From assembly GCA_964019055.1 (NCBI GenBank), contig OZ025210.1, positions 9,952,992-10,016,991 of the forward strand: a DNA stretch of 64,000 nt, in the 5' to 3' direction. The DNA is from Anthopleura xanthogrammica. Lineage: Eukaryota > Cnidaria > Anthozoa > Actiniaria > Actiniidae. How positions within the stretch are numbered: the stretch's first letter is position 1; every line of letters begins with the position of its first letter. Below, piece after piece: positions 43,634 to 54,002 of this stretch. The notes below the pieces were generated by a model. It searched no databases, had not been told where the DNA came from, and worked only from the letters and a program-made list of their open reading frames with translations. The translations under genes and the position numbers were made by a program.

Positions 43634-45722
43634 CTTTATTATTTATAAAGCGCCTTTCCTGGTGCTCAAAGCGCTGAATTACAAAATTATAATCAAACAA
43701 CTAAAACCTATTATACTAAAAAATATACTATATTTATATCCCTTTCTCTAGTAAAATCTATACTTAATTAAAATAAGCTAACCTAAATAAGTACGTCTTA
43801 AGCTGTTTCTTAAAAATATCAACAGACTGACTATTCCTAATGTTAATAGGAAGTGAATTCCAAATTTGTGGAGCATTAATTGAGAAGGCTCTATAGCCAT
43901 ACGTCTTAAGATTATAACTGCGAGTTTCTAGTAAATTCTTTGTGGAAGAGCGAAGAGAACGAGCCGGCTTATATGGCGAGATACGATTTCTAATATAACA
44001 TGGTGCTAAATCGTTCAAGGCTTTGTAGGTAATGAGAGCTACCTTAAATAGAATACGTTGCTTAACAGGAAACCAATGCAAATCAATTAATGATTGCGTA
44101 ATATGATCAAATTTCCTAGTCATCATGACTAGGAAATTTGATCATATTACGCAATCATTAATTGATTTGCATTGGTTGCCTGTTAAGCAACGTATTCTAT
44201 TGTGATAAGCCTGGCAGCTGAATGAAGAACATGCTGGAGTCTGTCTAGGAGATTATTTGGCAAGCCGTATAATAGTGAATTGCAATAGTCAATCCTAGAA
44301 ATTACAAATGCCTGAACAAGATGTTTAGTGTCCTCAACATTTAAGTATCGCCTAATGCGAGAAATACATTTGATGTGATAATAGCATGACTTACATACAG
44401 CCATTATTTGACTGTTCATCGACATAGTGTTATCAAAAACGATGCCAATGTTTCTAGCAACGGGAGAGGGCTTGATATATTCATTTCCAACTAGTAAGTT
44501 GTTAAACAGAGGACTGGGTCGATGACTAGCTCTTAACACTAGTAGTTCTGATTTATCGTCGTTTAGTTTGAGTCTGTTGCCCAAAATCCAGTTACTAATG
44601 GAGTGCATACAAGCTTGGAGTTGCTCTGTTCTCACATCCATATGGCCAGGTATGGAAGGCTGAAACGACAAATAGACTTGTGTATCATCCGCATAGAAAT
44701 GATAGCTCATATTGTGGTAACTCATGATGTCAGCGAGCGGAGAAGTGTACAGTGAATAGAGAATTGGTCCAAGTACTGACCCTTGTGGAACTCCACAGCT
44801 TAACACGTGGTCATCAGAGGTGTGTCCATCCAAACTAACATGCTGCGTCCTAGCGCCAAGGTAGGAATGAAACCAGGAAAAGGCCTTCCCAGTAATACCA
44901 TAACGGTTATAAAGTCTATTCAGCAGTATATTGTGGTTGACAGTATCAAAGGCGGCTGAAAGATCAAGCATCAGCAGTAGGACACAGCCTTTTTCATCAA
45001 CAGATCGAAGTATGTCATTATGAATCTTAAGTAGTGCAGTCTCTGTGCTATGATGACGTTTATACGCTGACTGAAGTTTTTCATCCAAATTGTTAGTCAT
45101 AATGTAACGGTCGAGTTGAGATGCAACAGCCTTTTCAACACATTTTGATATGAATGTTAAGTTAGAAATAGGTCTATAATTATGCAAGATTTCATTATCC
45201 AACGATGGCTTCTTAATGATAGGAGTGACAGCAGCTCTTTTTAATTGTGAAGGGACCACGCCCTGGCATAGACTCAAGTTGGTGATTCTAGTAATAAAAG
45301 GCAATAAAATGTCAAAACAGTCCTTCATTAGTACAGCAGGTAGAGGATCAAGATAGCAGGATTTGAATGAGTTACCAACCAGTTTGGATAAGTCATATTC
45401 AGTGATAGGAAGAAACTCACTCAGCTCAGAAGGACAGGGAAGAGAGTCCATGAAGGGATTTTCAACATTCAGACATCTAACATTGAGATTTCCCTTGATG
45501 ACAGTGACCTTTGTAGTGAAGAAGTCAGCAAACCTATAACAAAGCTCAGTAGGACTTGTATAGGTTGGGAGAATGCGGTCAGCTTTGCGATGTAGTAGCT
45601 TGCCAACGGTCTTGAAAAGCACCCTCTGATCATGTTGGTTTTCTTTGATTAAACTAGAGTAGTACTCCATTTTTGACTGCGTTAACATGTCATTGACGAT
45701 CTTACACTGCTTGACATAAAGA
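43603..45722 (-). pseudogene. 5'-truncated L2/CR1-like non-LTR retrotransposon, broken by a fold-back
   Basis: The minus strand encodes most of a reverse transcriptase: NYRPISNLTFISKCVEKAV, KRHHSTETALL, LDLSAAFDTVNH, GVPQGSVLGPILYSLY and the catalytic YADDTQVYL (about 44690). The frame ends at AARLIT (about 44202), where an inverted copy of 44047-44123 has been inserted. The native continuation (MTRKFDHITQSLIDLHWFPV ... KTYLFRLAYFN) runs from 44126 to 43764. The 3' tail is (ATA)n at 43603-43632. The element begins at about 45722, inside the polymerase ORF, with no endonuclease domain, so it is 5' truncated. The first ~20 codons of the open frame (45781-45723) belong to the flanking repeat. 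Confidence 0.85.
44047..44201. repeat. 155-bp fold-back palindrome inside the reverse transcriptase
   Basis: Arms 44047-44123 and 44125-44201 are inverted complements around one base (C, 44124), with one mismatch seen (gaaacc versus ggttgc). The left arm is in the coding orientation of the element; the right arm is the extra copy. Confidence 0.85.
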
Positions 45723-46057
45723 TAATTGCTATTGATTAACATTAAAGTTGATTTGGTAATAAAATAATGTTTTACATGCATGTTTTTTTTCTATGTAGAC
45801 CACCACTACTGCTGAGCATGTGATCATATGTTACTGATGTCATTGTGTGCGTGACACACAGGGTGACCAAACAATCATATATTTTTGTGGCACTGCTTCG
45901 CGAATTGACTCATGCATAATAGAGACCTTAAGCATCGACGACGAAGTTGACGACGACGACGCTCATGTCCGAGCGAAGACTGGTTCGAGAACGGTGTTCA
46001 CGGCGGGAAATTTGAAGAGTTAAGCAACACTCGACGTGGCCAGCCATAATTGTAACA

Positions 46058-47219
46058 ATGGTTGCTTTTCACGAGCTTCAGGAGCTTTTTCTTTTAAGTC
46101 ACGCGGCTGGAATTTTGGATGATGAAGAACTCCTTTTATTATATGAGGAATTTGAACCGAAAAATCCTTATTTTATGCACTAGGATCATCAAAGACTGGA
46201 ACTCGATGACATGAATGATTCAGAATGTTTAGCTGAATTTCGAGTGAGGAAAATTGATATTCAACTTCTTACTGACGTCCTCCGAATTCCCGATCGTTTT
46301 ACTTGCTATCAGCGATCTATCGCAAGTGGAACTGAAGGCCTTTGTGTTTTGCTCAGACGTTTAGCCTACCCATGCATATACAGCGACATGATTCCTAGAT
46401 TTGGGATGCCAGTGCCAGTGTTGAGCATGGTTTGCAATCAAGTGATTGACCATATATATAATGTACACAACCATCGTATTACACAGTGGAATCACCAGAT
46501 CCTATCTCCGCAAGCACTTCAAGCATACTCTGATGCAGTTGCTGCAAGAGGAGCTGCTCTCCGAAATTGCTTTGGGTTTATAGATGGGACGGTGCGACCA
46601 ATATGTCGACCCGGGGAGCATCAGCGCATAGTATACAATGGACACAAGAGAGTGCATGCTTTGAAATTCCAGTGTTTTGCTCTGCCAAATGGACTCATAG
46701 GACACATATATGGCCCTGTGGGTAAGACTAAGCATAAATTCAGCTATTACCTTCGACTTTTCTTAGTCTCATTTTAGTATTTCTATTTTCTCTTTTGTTT
46801 TGTTTAGAAGGACGAAGGCACGATGCAGGTATACTTGCTGATTCTGGTCTTCTCAATGACCTACAGAGGTTTGCTAACACACCCTTAGTCAACCATACTG
46901 CATTTATGGTGATTCAGCCTACCCATTGCGGGCACATCTGCAAGCTCCATTTAGGTATGGAGTGCTAACACCTCAGATGATTGCTTTCAACCAATCAATG
47001 AGCTCAGTTAGGGAGTCAGTAGAGTGGTTATTCAATGATATAATTACCTCTTTCAAATTTATGGATTTCAAAAAGAATTTGAAAATCGGTCTCAGCTGTG
47101 TTGGCAAAATGTATGTGGTTAGTGCAATACTAAGAAATGCCCTGACATGTCTCTATGGCAATGAAACATCAAGCTATTTTGAACTAGACCCTCCATCAAT
47201 CCATCAATATTTTAATTGA
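46058..47219 (+). pseudogene. Harbinger (HARBI1-like) transposase with one stop and one frameshift
   Basis: The start ATG at 46058 (MVAFHELQELFLLSHAAGIL) is followed by an in-frame TAG at 46181-46183, after which the frame continues (DHQRLELDDMNDSEC). Exon 1 ends at 46721 with donor gtaag; the intron runs to 46807. The DDE_Tnp_4 core is complete: D1 in FGFIDGTVRPICRPGEHQR, D2 in GPVEGRRHDAGI (across the splice), D3 in IYGDSAYPLR, and the acidic residue in SSVRESVEWLFNDI-like VRESVEWLFNDI. Between D2 and D3, near 46905, one base has been gained or lost. The C-terminus GNETSSYFELDPPSIHQYF is typical of the cnidarian family. Recent inactivation, or two sequencing errors. Confidence 0.85.
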
Positions 47220-47231
47220 TTACTTATTTAA

Positions 47232-47792
47232 AGTGCTAGTCTTACGAAAATGACACTATCCCTAAAGAATATATCTTATAAAAGTAGACATGTTATATAG
47301 TTAATTGTCAAACTTTTATTTCGATACGAGACCGGGAAGATGTTGTATTTAGCCTGTAAAGTTCGGCATTTTCGGTCCGCCATTAAACGAATGCGTTCCT
47401 GTCAGTGGTAGCAATTCAACGAAAGTGACGTCATACGCGCAACGATTAAAAATTTTTTTAAAGTTGAGGATTCTTCCCTGTCATTTTCTGCTGATATTTC
47501 GCAGGAATTTTCATCTAAAACGCACGCCATTTCAGAATATATGGGGTCGAATATAGAGTCAGTATATGGAGAGCAAAGTCAGAAGTGCGCATATGACGTC
47601 ACGAATAAATACAACTCAGCTGACCGAACAATGGCGGACACACTTTTTAGCGATTTTAAGAACGAAATTCATTCCCTTAATTATTTTTTTTCTATCCGAT
47701 TTTTGTTAATTCGTAAACTATACGACCTATTTGTGGATAATAATCACAGAAAAGTGATAATTTTACAGTGTCATTTTCATAAGACTAGCACT
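47232..47792. mobile_element. TTAA-flanked MITE nested in the Harbinger
   Basis: Terminal repeats AGTGCTAGTCTTACGAAAAT and attttcataagactagcact (26 bp, 1-2 mismatches), flanked by ttaa at 47228-47231 and 47793-47796. TTAA suggests a Kolobok or piggyBac origin. The 93-codon ORF inside is not conserved protein. Confidence 0.75.
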
Positions 47793-47796
47793 TTAA

Positions 47797-48206
47797 TGTT
47801 CTTTTCATTCATTAAGAATTAAAGGATATTTCCTGGCCCAAACCACACCAATTTATCAAAAAACCTTTACAAGAGTAAGAAAGGTGAAATGACAATTTAA
47901 TAGCAAATTGAAAACAAAATAATATAAAGCTTCATTCATTAACTGTGATAAATCGCTTTCTTTGCATTTCCTTTGCTGGCAAGAAGAAACTAAAGAACTC
48001 AACATAGCAAAGCAGAACTGTCAGTTTATGAGTATAAAAAAATTATACACATAATTGTTGTAACAAGTTTATGAAATAACATGAACAGTTTCAAATTCTA
48101 TAACTTCATGCCATTTTTGTAAATAGCTCAAATAAACCTGCAACCTTCAATGTCATGGTCTTAAGGAACTTTAACAAAACAAAAAGAAATATTTCTTAAT
48201 CAAATT
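47797..48206. other. Harbinger interior, 3' side of both genes
   Basis: AT-rich sequence between the MITE and the stop of the Myb-like gene. No ORF or repeat. It probably holds 3' UTR and polyadenylation signals (several aataaa-like words near 47915 and 48130). Confidence 0.4.
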
Positions 48207-48959
48207 TTAAAGCTTTTTTTCCAGTAATGTGAAAATTGCCTTGTTTTGGCCTTGCATTAATTTCATTTGTTCAAACATAATTTTCTGTTCATTTCTTTTT
48301 AATTCTATTTCCTCCTGCCTTAAACTTTTTTCTGCTTCCAGCTTTTCCCTCAAGTATTCCACTGCATCTGAACTTTTCTTCCTACTTTTCTTGGGTTTAG
48401 AATCATTAGAATCAGAATCAGCATTTCTTTTTCCTAGACTTTCCATAGCTTTGCGTCTCACGTCTTCTGCATTTGTTTTGTCTTGTTCGTTCTTCTTACT
48501 CAGGTTTCCAGCTTTCTCCTCCCTGTTCTTATCAGCTTCCTTTTCTTTGGCAATTATTTCTGCAATGGCTCTATCCAGCTCTGTTTCGGGTTCGCAGTCT
48601 ATTCCAGTTGCTCTTTCTTCCATTCGATTCTTCTCTTTATATTTTGTTTGGATCAAAGTAAATCTGTCTCTGACTGATCTTTGGTTGACCTTGAACTTTG
48701 GGTTGCTCAATGCATTAAGATTTGCACTAATTTCTCTCCATACTTCGCCCCTCTCGCTGGAACGCTTTGCAAACTTGAATGGCTCCATAGTAAGAATTTC
48801 GCCACAAAGAATAGAATCGTGGTCTTTAGTCCAAACCATTGAAGCACTATTAAAGACAAATAACACATATCTTCCCTGAATCTCACAGCATATGAAGTGG
48901 TGCTTTGGAAAGGTTTAAAAAATAAATTTAATGAATACGTACTGCTTGCTGTCCGCCAT
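48207..48959 (-). CDS. Harbinger Myb/MADF-like DNA-binding partner protein
   Basis: Exon 1 (48959-48943) MADSKQ-type, phase 2, donor gtacgt; exon 2 (48846-48207) joins as ...HASMVWTKDHDSILCGEILT. The N-terminal ~90 residues fit a SANT/Myb-like fold (WTKDHD, GEVWREISANLNAL, QRSVRDRFTLI). The rest is a charged coiled coil (AVEYLREKLEAEKSLRQEE) ending in LLEKKL, about 220 aa. Known Harbinger elements need such a partner for nuclear import and end binding. The frame is intact, unlike the transposase. The mirror-image 216-codon ORF on the + strand is its shadow. Confidence 0.8.
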
Positions 48960-49303
48960 GACAGTTCACCTTTGGAATGTTTGTATTTATGCTGCAAAGA
49001 AAATGTAAATTGATACTATTTACTTCGGTTATAAATAGGAAACTATAGTTCAAGCTTCGTAACAAGTCTTCTGGTATATAATTTCAGAAGTTTTATGTAA
49101 AAAATATATCTAAAGAAAGAATAAAAGGCAAAGAAATACTCACGTTTATCGAAGACGTCAAACCAATAATTCTGAAGTTGTTGACTTCATGTGGACGACG
49201 AAAACAAACATTTCACGCATGCGCATTAGCAAAATGTAATACGTAATTACTTCCGGTTTGTCGTCGTCGTCAAATTCGTCGTCGGTGCTTAAGGTCTCTA
49301 ATA

Positions 49304-49905
49304 CAAGCTGTGGCCGACGCAACAAATTTAAAGATTCATATAATCGAATCAAATGAAAATTATTCTGAAATGACCTTGGTTGAAGCACAAAATGCAGTAC
49401 AAAGTGTACCTCCTCCTATCGCAAGATCGCAAGATAACTGAGGTTTGAAAGCGAAACTGATTTTAAAAAATAAGTATAATTTAGCACGATTTCCATTTAT
49501 ACCATTTATGTATGGTTTTATCTTCGTATTCCACTATATTTCACCTAATACAAAACATATAAACGACATCTTATCACCAATTCCAAAAATCCAGAAATGG
49601 ACATCTTGTACAAATTTCTATAACACTATAAATCCCATTACTAGCAGTGCCACATGCGCTTTATAAGCGCTATTTTTACAGCCTGATAACAAGATCCTAA
49701 ATTTACGGTGCCTCGGGGAGGACTCTGGTGTAAAATTCAAGTGTGCCCGTCTGAAATTTTCAAAAATACCCCTAAAATAAAAGATACCAGAAGTTCGACA
49801 GTGCTCGTATAAATGTGATTGAAAACTTATCAGAAATTAGCGGGAGGTAGGGGGTGTGTGAAGATTTTTAATTGTGCCTTGAAAACGGATGTGACCCTCC
49901 CTAGC
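49304..49905. other. Spacer with a fragment of the 249-586 MITE family
   Basis: About 49710-49800 shares caaaaatacccctaaaa and aaagataccagaag with 300-335 and 480-510. Nothing else supportable. Confidence 0.4.
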
Positions 49906-49910
49906 GATGG

Positions 49911-50335
49911 ATGACATCAGTAACATTGTACATACTGAGGGTTTGTAAGTTCTACGGCTATTCTCCTGATCAGCTCAACAAATTGTTTGATTCACCGCTT
50001 ATCATGTCCTTGTTTATGTATGGCATCGAGGTATGGGGAATGGCCCCTCAGAAATACTTAAACAGAGTTGACATGTTCTGCAGACGAGCAAGCCGATATG
50101 GATACAACACGTATTCGGATTTTAGAATATCGAATCTGATTGAAGAACAAGATCGAAAGTTGTTCCAAAAGATCACCACCATAGATGAACATCCACTGAA
50201 AGATATGTTGCGACCGAAGCGAAGAAGAGTATTAAGAAAGAGGGAACACGACTATCAGCTCCCAAGGACGAACACAGAACGTTTTAAAAACACTTTCATT
50301 AATAGATGTCTATTTAAATTTGTATAGTATGTATT
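49911..50335 (+). pseudogene. Non-LTR polymerase C-terminal fragment
   Basis: 138 codons reading LRVCKFYGYSPDQLNKLFDS, LFMYGIEVWGMA, then CRRASRYGY and a basic end (RPKRRRVLRKREH, TNTERFKNTFINRC). This is the conserved C-terminal tail of cnidarian non-LTR polymerases. Truncated 5', with a TA tract (50335-50350) after the stop. It is a dead 3' fragment of a different family from the L2-like element at 43.6 kb. Confidence 0.75.
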
Positions 50336-50350
50336 ATATATATATATATG

Positions 50351-51673
50351 TGATAATTTCTTACACCAATATATTACATTGAACATTTATTCTATTTTTG
50401 TAAAAACTCCCGTCTGTTGAGTTTATCTATACCAATAAAGACTATTATTACTAGTCGTTACATATTGCAAGTGAAGTGCTGCGAATCGAGTAGAGTGGGA
50501 TGTGGAGGATTGTATGTTAATTGTATTCTGTTGAGTTGTACTTCAGGATGCTCGTACCAAAGTCATGGAAAATACAGCAGGTTGTACTACCAAATTAATA
50601 GTAATGTTAAACAACGGTAAAAATAGATTCATTATGGAATAGAAGTAATTGGTGTTAATTGTTTATTGTGGGCTTAGAATACAAACACTAGTACTATTTA
50701 TGTTGCACACTTTGTGTTTGTACTCTAGTGCACTTCACAATAGAAAGGGAAGGTAATAATTAAGTATAATGGGCCTGCATTTAAACCAGCCTCAGCTGAA
50801 TTGGATACCACCTGTTTAAACATTGCCAATAAATAAATAAATAAGTAACTAGAACAAATCTTTATTAACGGAATTGCAATCAAATGAACTGCAGGTAATA
50901 AATACTGTAATACTCAAAAATAGAAGCATTACAACAAAACATGTTTTGGATTGTAAAAGTTATCAGTTCATGTTGAAGTGTAATAAGTGATATAGAACAA
51001 TGCAAGAAACATGCAAATATCACATGGCAATGGTTGCTTGGGAACTGTAACGAGATATAACAATATAAGGAACAGCCTGATGGATTCAGGTATAAATAGT
51101 ACTAATAGTTCCGTACTAATTTATGATGATGTAGAATCAATAGAAAAGAATCTAAGAAAAATTACGAACAGATGCTAAACGGCATCAGTGTATATGATTC
51201 TTCAACGAAATAGAAAAATAGAAAAAATAGGCAGTGGATGATAAATATCTCAAAATCCACATGGACCTATAAAACTGTAACAAAAATATTCATTTAATGA
51301 AATGTGACTAAAGCGTTCATGGCCTTGATGAATGCTTCCAGCAATGAATAACATTGGATTTGACATAATTAAACTGCATAAAAAAGACTTACCTCGCTAA
51401 CTGGAATCCTACAAGAAACGTGGGTAAACCAAGCAGGTATGCAAACGTGTACGCTTATAATGAAATCCGCAGTCCATATGTACTGCAGCCAGCCGAGCAT
51501 GTTCCGAGCATCCTCCGACAATCCGGTACGACCGATAATCGATCTATAATGTACTCTCCGATGCCCGATTATGTTCCGAACATCCTCCGGAAAATCCGGC
51601 ACGACAGAATCGAGATGCTGTAGTCGAGATTTTTCTTGGCAAGATTAGTGTTGCTGCTCGCCTTACGGCTTCG
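50351..51673. other. Spacer inside the inverted repeat, no gene
   Basis: Small inverted pairs (about 50670-50715: aatacaaacactagta and tgtttgtactctagtg) and a short internal direct repeat near 51490-51600 (catcctccg, tgttccga.catcctccg). ORFs of 60-77 codons have no recognisable content. Confidence 0.4.
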
Positions 51674-52674
51674 CAGCAATTAACATATGATCACATGCTG
51701 AGCAGTAGTGGTGGTCTACATAGAAAAAAAACATGCATGTAAAACATTATTTTATTACCAAATCAACTTTAATGTTAATAAATAGCAATTATATATGATC
51801 TGTGAGACTACAGTGATAAAATTGGTCGATATTTCGTGACAAATTGAAGACCATCGTTTGACACTTACTTCACGACAACAATTTCAGGTCAGTCAGTTAA
51901 AAAATCTCGCTTTGAAAATGTCAAATGTTGCTAATTTAAAGATACATCCAATCTACAGTTCAATTTAGAGGTTCTAGACTATAGAAAAGATGAAATTAGT
52001 TCAATGAGTGTAAGCATCTGGAGTTTATTCAGTCATATTGGATGTTTATCTTGTTTGACCCTGGAGAAGTCACGGCAATTTTTAACGTAAATGTCACGCG
52101 TTCGGGGTCTCCTAAAATTTCGACATTTGAATAGTTCAAAAATTTTATTTGACATTTAGCAAGTAGAAACAATGCTCTTTCACTTGGATACAGTTTTAGA
52201 GCTTCTAGTCATATGCCATTGTGAGATTTTGGCCTTTAAAGTTAGGTAATATTTGCGTATGATAAATGACCGAAAAATACTGAGTTAAAATTCAAAAATC
52301 TCAAAAATATTCATTTTGCAAGGTATTCAAACAAAACTCACTGAGATTGTTTGTTAACATGTCTTCTCTTCATAAATGCTATTATTGTTGCCACTGTTTT
52401 TCTGGTTTGTTCTGAAATTTGCTCGATGTACGATATGGTAATGAGCTCTGATACCCGCTTGAGAACGGCACAACAGAAAAATATTACTTTCTCCCCAAAT
52501 AATAATCGGATTTCGATTTTTCACATTTTGCACCACTCCAGGCGAGATTTACAGACACTTGCTCTTTTAAAAACTTTCTAATCTCATTTACGCTCTGGTC
52601 ACACGGATTATTTAGGGAAGATTGCGTAGGCGGTACAACGTAACATTTTCTCTAAATGTTCACCTGGTTCCAAT
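51674..52674. repeat. Right copy of the ~1.1-kb inverted repeat, uninterrupted
   Basis: Reverse complement of 42618-43603 joined to 45723-45836. Around 51788-51800 it reads gcaattatatatgatc, the empty site for the retrotransposon in the left copy. Its outer end (ggttccaat, about 52672) lies only 150 bp upstream of X2. Confidence 0.75.
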
Positions 52675-52821
52675 CATGATTCCAATTATTAATATAAATT
52701 TTGGCGCTACCGCCTACGCATAACGTACTGTAGATCTAATAGTGCAATTGCTGAGTAGTAGTGTCTCACTCAATAACTCCGTTCCCAACTCAACTGGATC
52801 ATAATCCACAACTTTGTAGTC

Positions 52822-53594
52822 ATGAACGATCTGCAAGAGAACCAACGATGCTCGGGGCTGTTAATTGTTGCTGTGATATTCCTTGGACTACATTATACCT
52901 GGATGAACTTCGTGGCTCGGAAGATGGAGAAGACCCGGGCTCGAAAAAATCGGCACAAAAGGGCAAAGAGAAGGAAGAACCCAAGAATGAAAACACCACA
53001 AGAACACGATGAAAGACCCATCCAAGAAACAAGGTTAATATCATTATTATTCGTAATGTAAATCATATGTTTATCAACTTTATGATGATTATTGTTATTA
53101 TGTGCCTGTTAATAAGCCACTAAGTCAATTGCAATTTTTATAAAGTGATACCTATATATCTTTTTTACCAATATGTTTATCTTTGTTCGAACGACTTTTC
53201 TCAAAATTTCAACGACTATATGTTCTGACTGTTAAAGAATTTTAGGAGAAGCCTCTTCGACCAGAAAAAAAGATATTACACTATTTCGAGGAAAGAAATA
53301 GCGAAAATCTAAACAATTGAAATAGCTGTACAGATCAGAGCAACCAGTTTTAAAGCTCGTGAGGCAGTACTTGTTAATATGTTAATATTAATCCTACCTT
53401 TTGTATTATATTTATAATTTCTATTTTTAACTAAGATAAATGCAGTAAGACTTTGAATGTTTTATTGGGACGAGTATTTATTGTTATTTTTCTTTCGTTC
53501 TTTTTAAAACAGTGTTCTTTGTTCAACAGCGTTGTTCGACGTCAAGCTGACTTTTGCACACACCGATGGACACACCGATGTTGACAACCCTTAG
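52822..53594 (+). CDS. X2: small single-pass membrane protein with basic tail (two exons)
   Basis: Exon 1 (52822-53033) is 60-70% similar to X1: MNDLQENQRCSGLL, a shorter hydrophobic helix (residues about 11-28), a basic stretch (KNRHKRAKRRKNPRMK) and the identical QEHDERPIQE end, with the same donor (ag|gttaat). Using the acceptor aaaacag at 53512, exon 2 (53513-53594) adds VLCSTALFDVKLTFAHTDGH and seven further residues before TAG, about 97 aa in all. An alternative acceptor at 53529, the one homologous to that of X1, gives a different 17-residue tail. What follows is homologous to the A-gene 3' UTR, which links X2 to that cluster. Function unknown. Confidence 0.5.
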
Positions 53595-54002
53595 ATCCCC
53601 CCCCCCCCCCCCACCCACAATCAAATATTTGCCGCTATCCACTGCTTAGAAGCTGCTTCAAAATGCTTGAATGCATTGTTTGTTGTTTTAGTTCTCAATA
53701 TTGTGATTATAATATTAGTAAGGTAATAAAATATCAATAAAATAAAATAATATCAATCACCTCGCTACTTTTTTTAAAGATCTTTGTAATGCTGCATGTA
53801 GAATAAAATAAAAAAATAAAAAAATAAAACTTTGAACGTGTTTTAACGTATTTCTTGAATGATTTAGGGTCAAGAAAGATTGATGAATTATATACCTCAG
53901 CATCTGTTGTTTATGTAGTCTGACGACTGTATAAGAATTGGAAATAGGGGAAGCCCCCTTTTCGCTGGTATAAAACAGCCAATCAGGTTACGGGTAACAA
54001 AC
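53595..54002 (+). other. A-type 3' UTR and promoter-unit relic after X2
   Basis: 53600-53830 carries the A 3' UTR landmarks (aaatatttgcc...ccactg, aaaatgcttgaatg, ttgtaatgctgcatgtagaa) and several AATAAA words (53795-53829). 53870-53990 carries the A promoter unit (agattgatgaattatatacct, tctgttgtttatgtagtctg, aagccccctt). No A exon lies beyond. Confidence 0.6.

Larger units (their letters stand above)
42618..45836. repeat. Left copy of a ~1.1-kb inverted repeat, split by a retrotransposon
   Basis: 42618-43603 plus 45723-45836 is the reverse complement (about 95% identical by eye) of 51674-52674. Matching landmarks include cgcaatcttccctaaataat, gtctcacagatcatatata and gcatgtgatcatatgtta. It also has about 30 bp (near 42660-42690) and about 65 bp (near 42835-42900) that the right copy lacks. 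The 60-98 codon ORFs inside are also in the right copy but are not conserved as protein. It is either a pair of dispersed elements or the arms of a large fold-back element. Confidence 0.75.
45922..49298. mobile_element. PIF/Harbinger transposon, nearly complete
   Basis: Ends GAGACCTTAAGCA(T/C)CGACG, then ACGAA(G/T)TTGACGACGACGAC, inverted over about 39 bp. Both flanks read TAATA (45917-45921 and 49299-49303). It carries the two-gene set of autonomous Harbingers: a DDE transposase (+) and a Myb/MADF-like protein (-), convergently arranged. A TTAA-flanked MITE (47232-47792) sits between the genes. The transposase has one stop and one frameshift, so the element is not autonomous as assembled. 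Confidence 0.85.

Noticed and set aside
46502..46735. Minus-strand 77-codon ORF
   Set aside because: Antisense of the Harbinger transposase catalytic core.
48229..48879. 216-codon + strand ORF
   Set aside because: Shadow of the Myb/MADF-like gene on the minus strand; its composition is hydrophobic antisense of a charged coiled coil.
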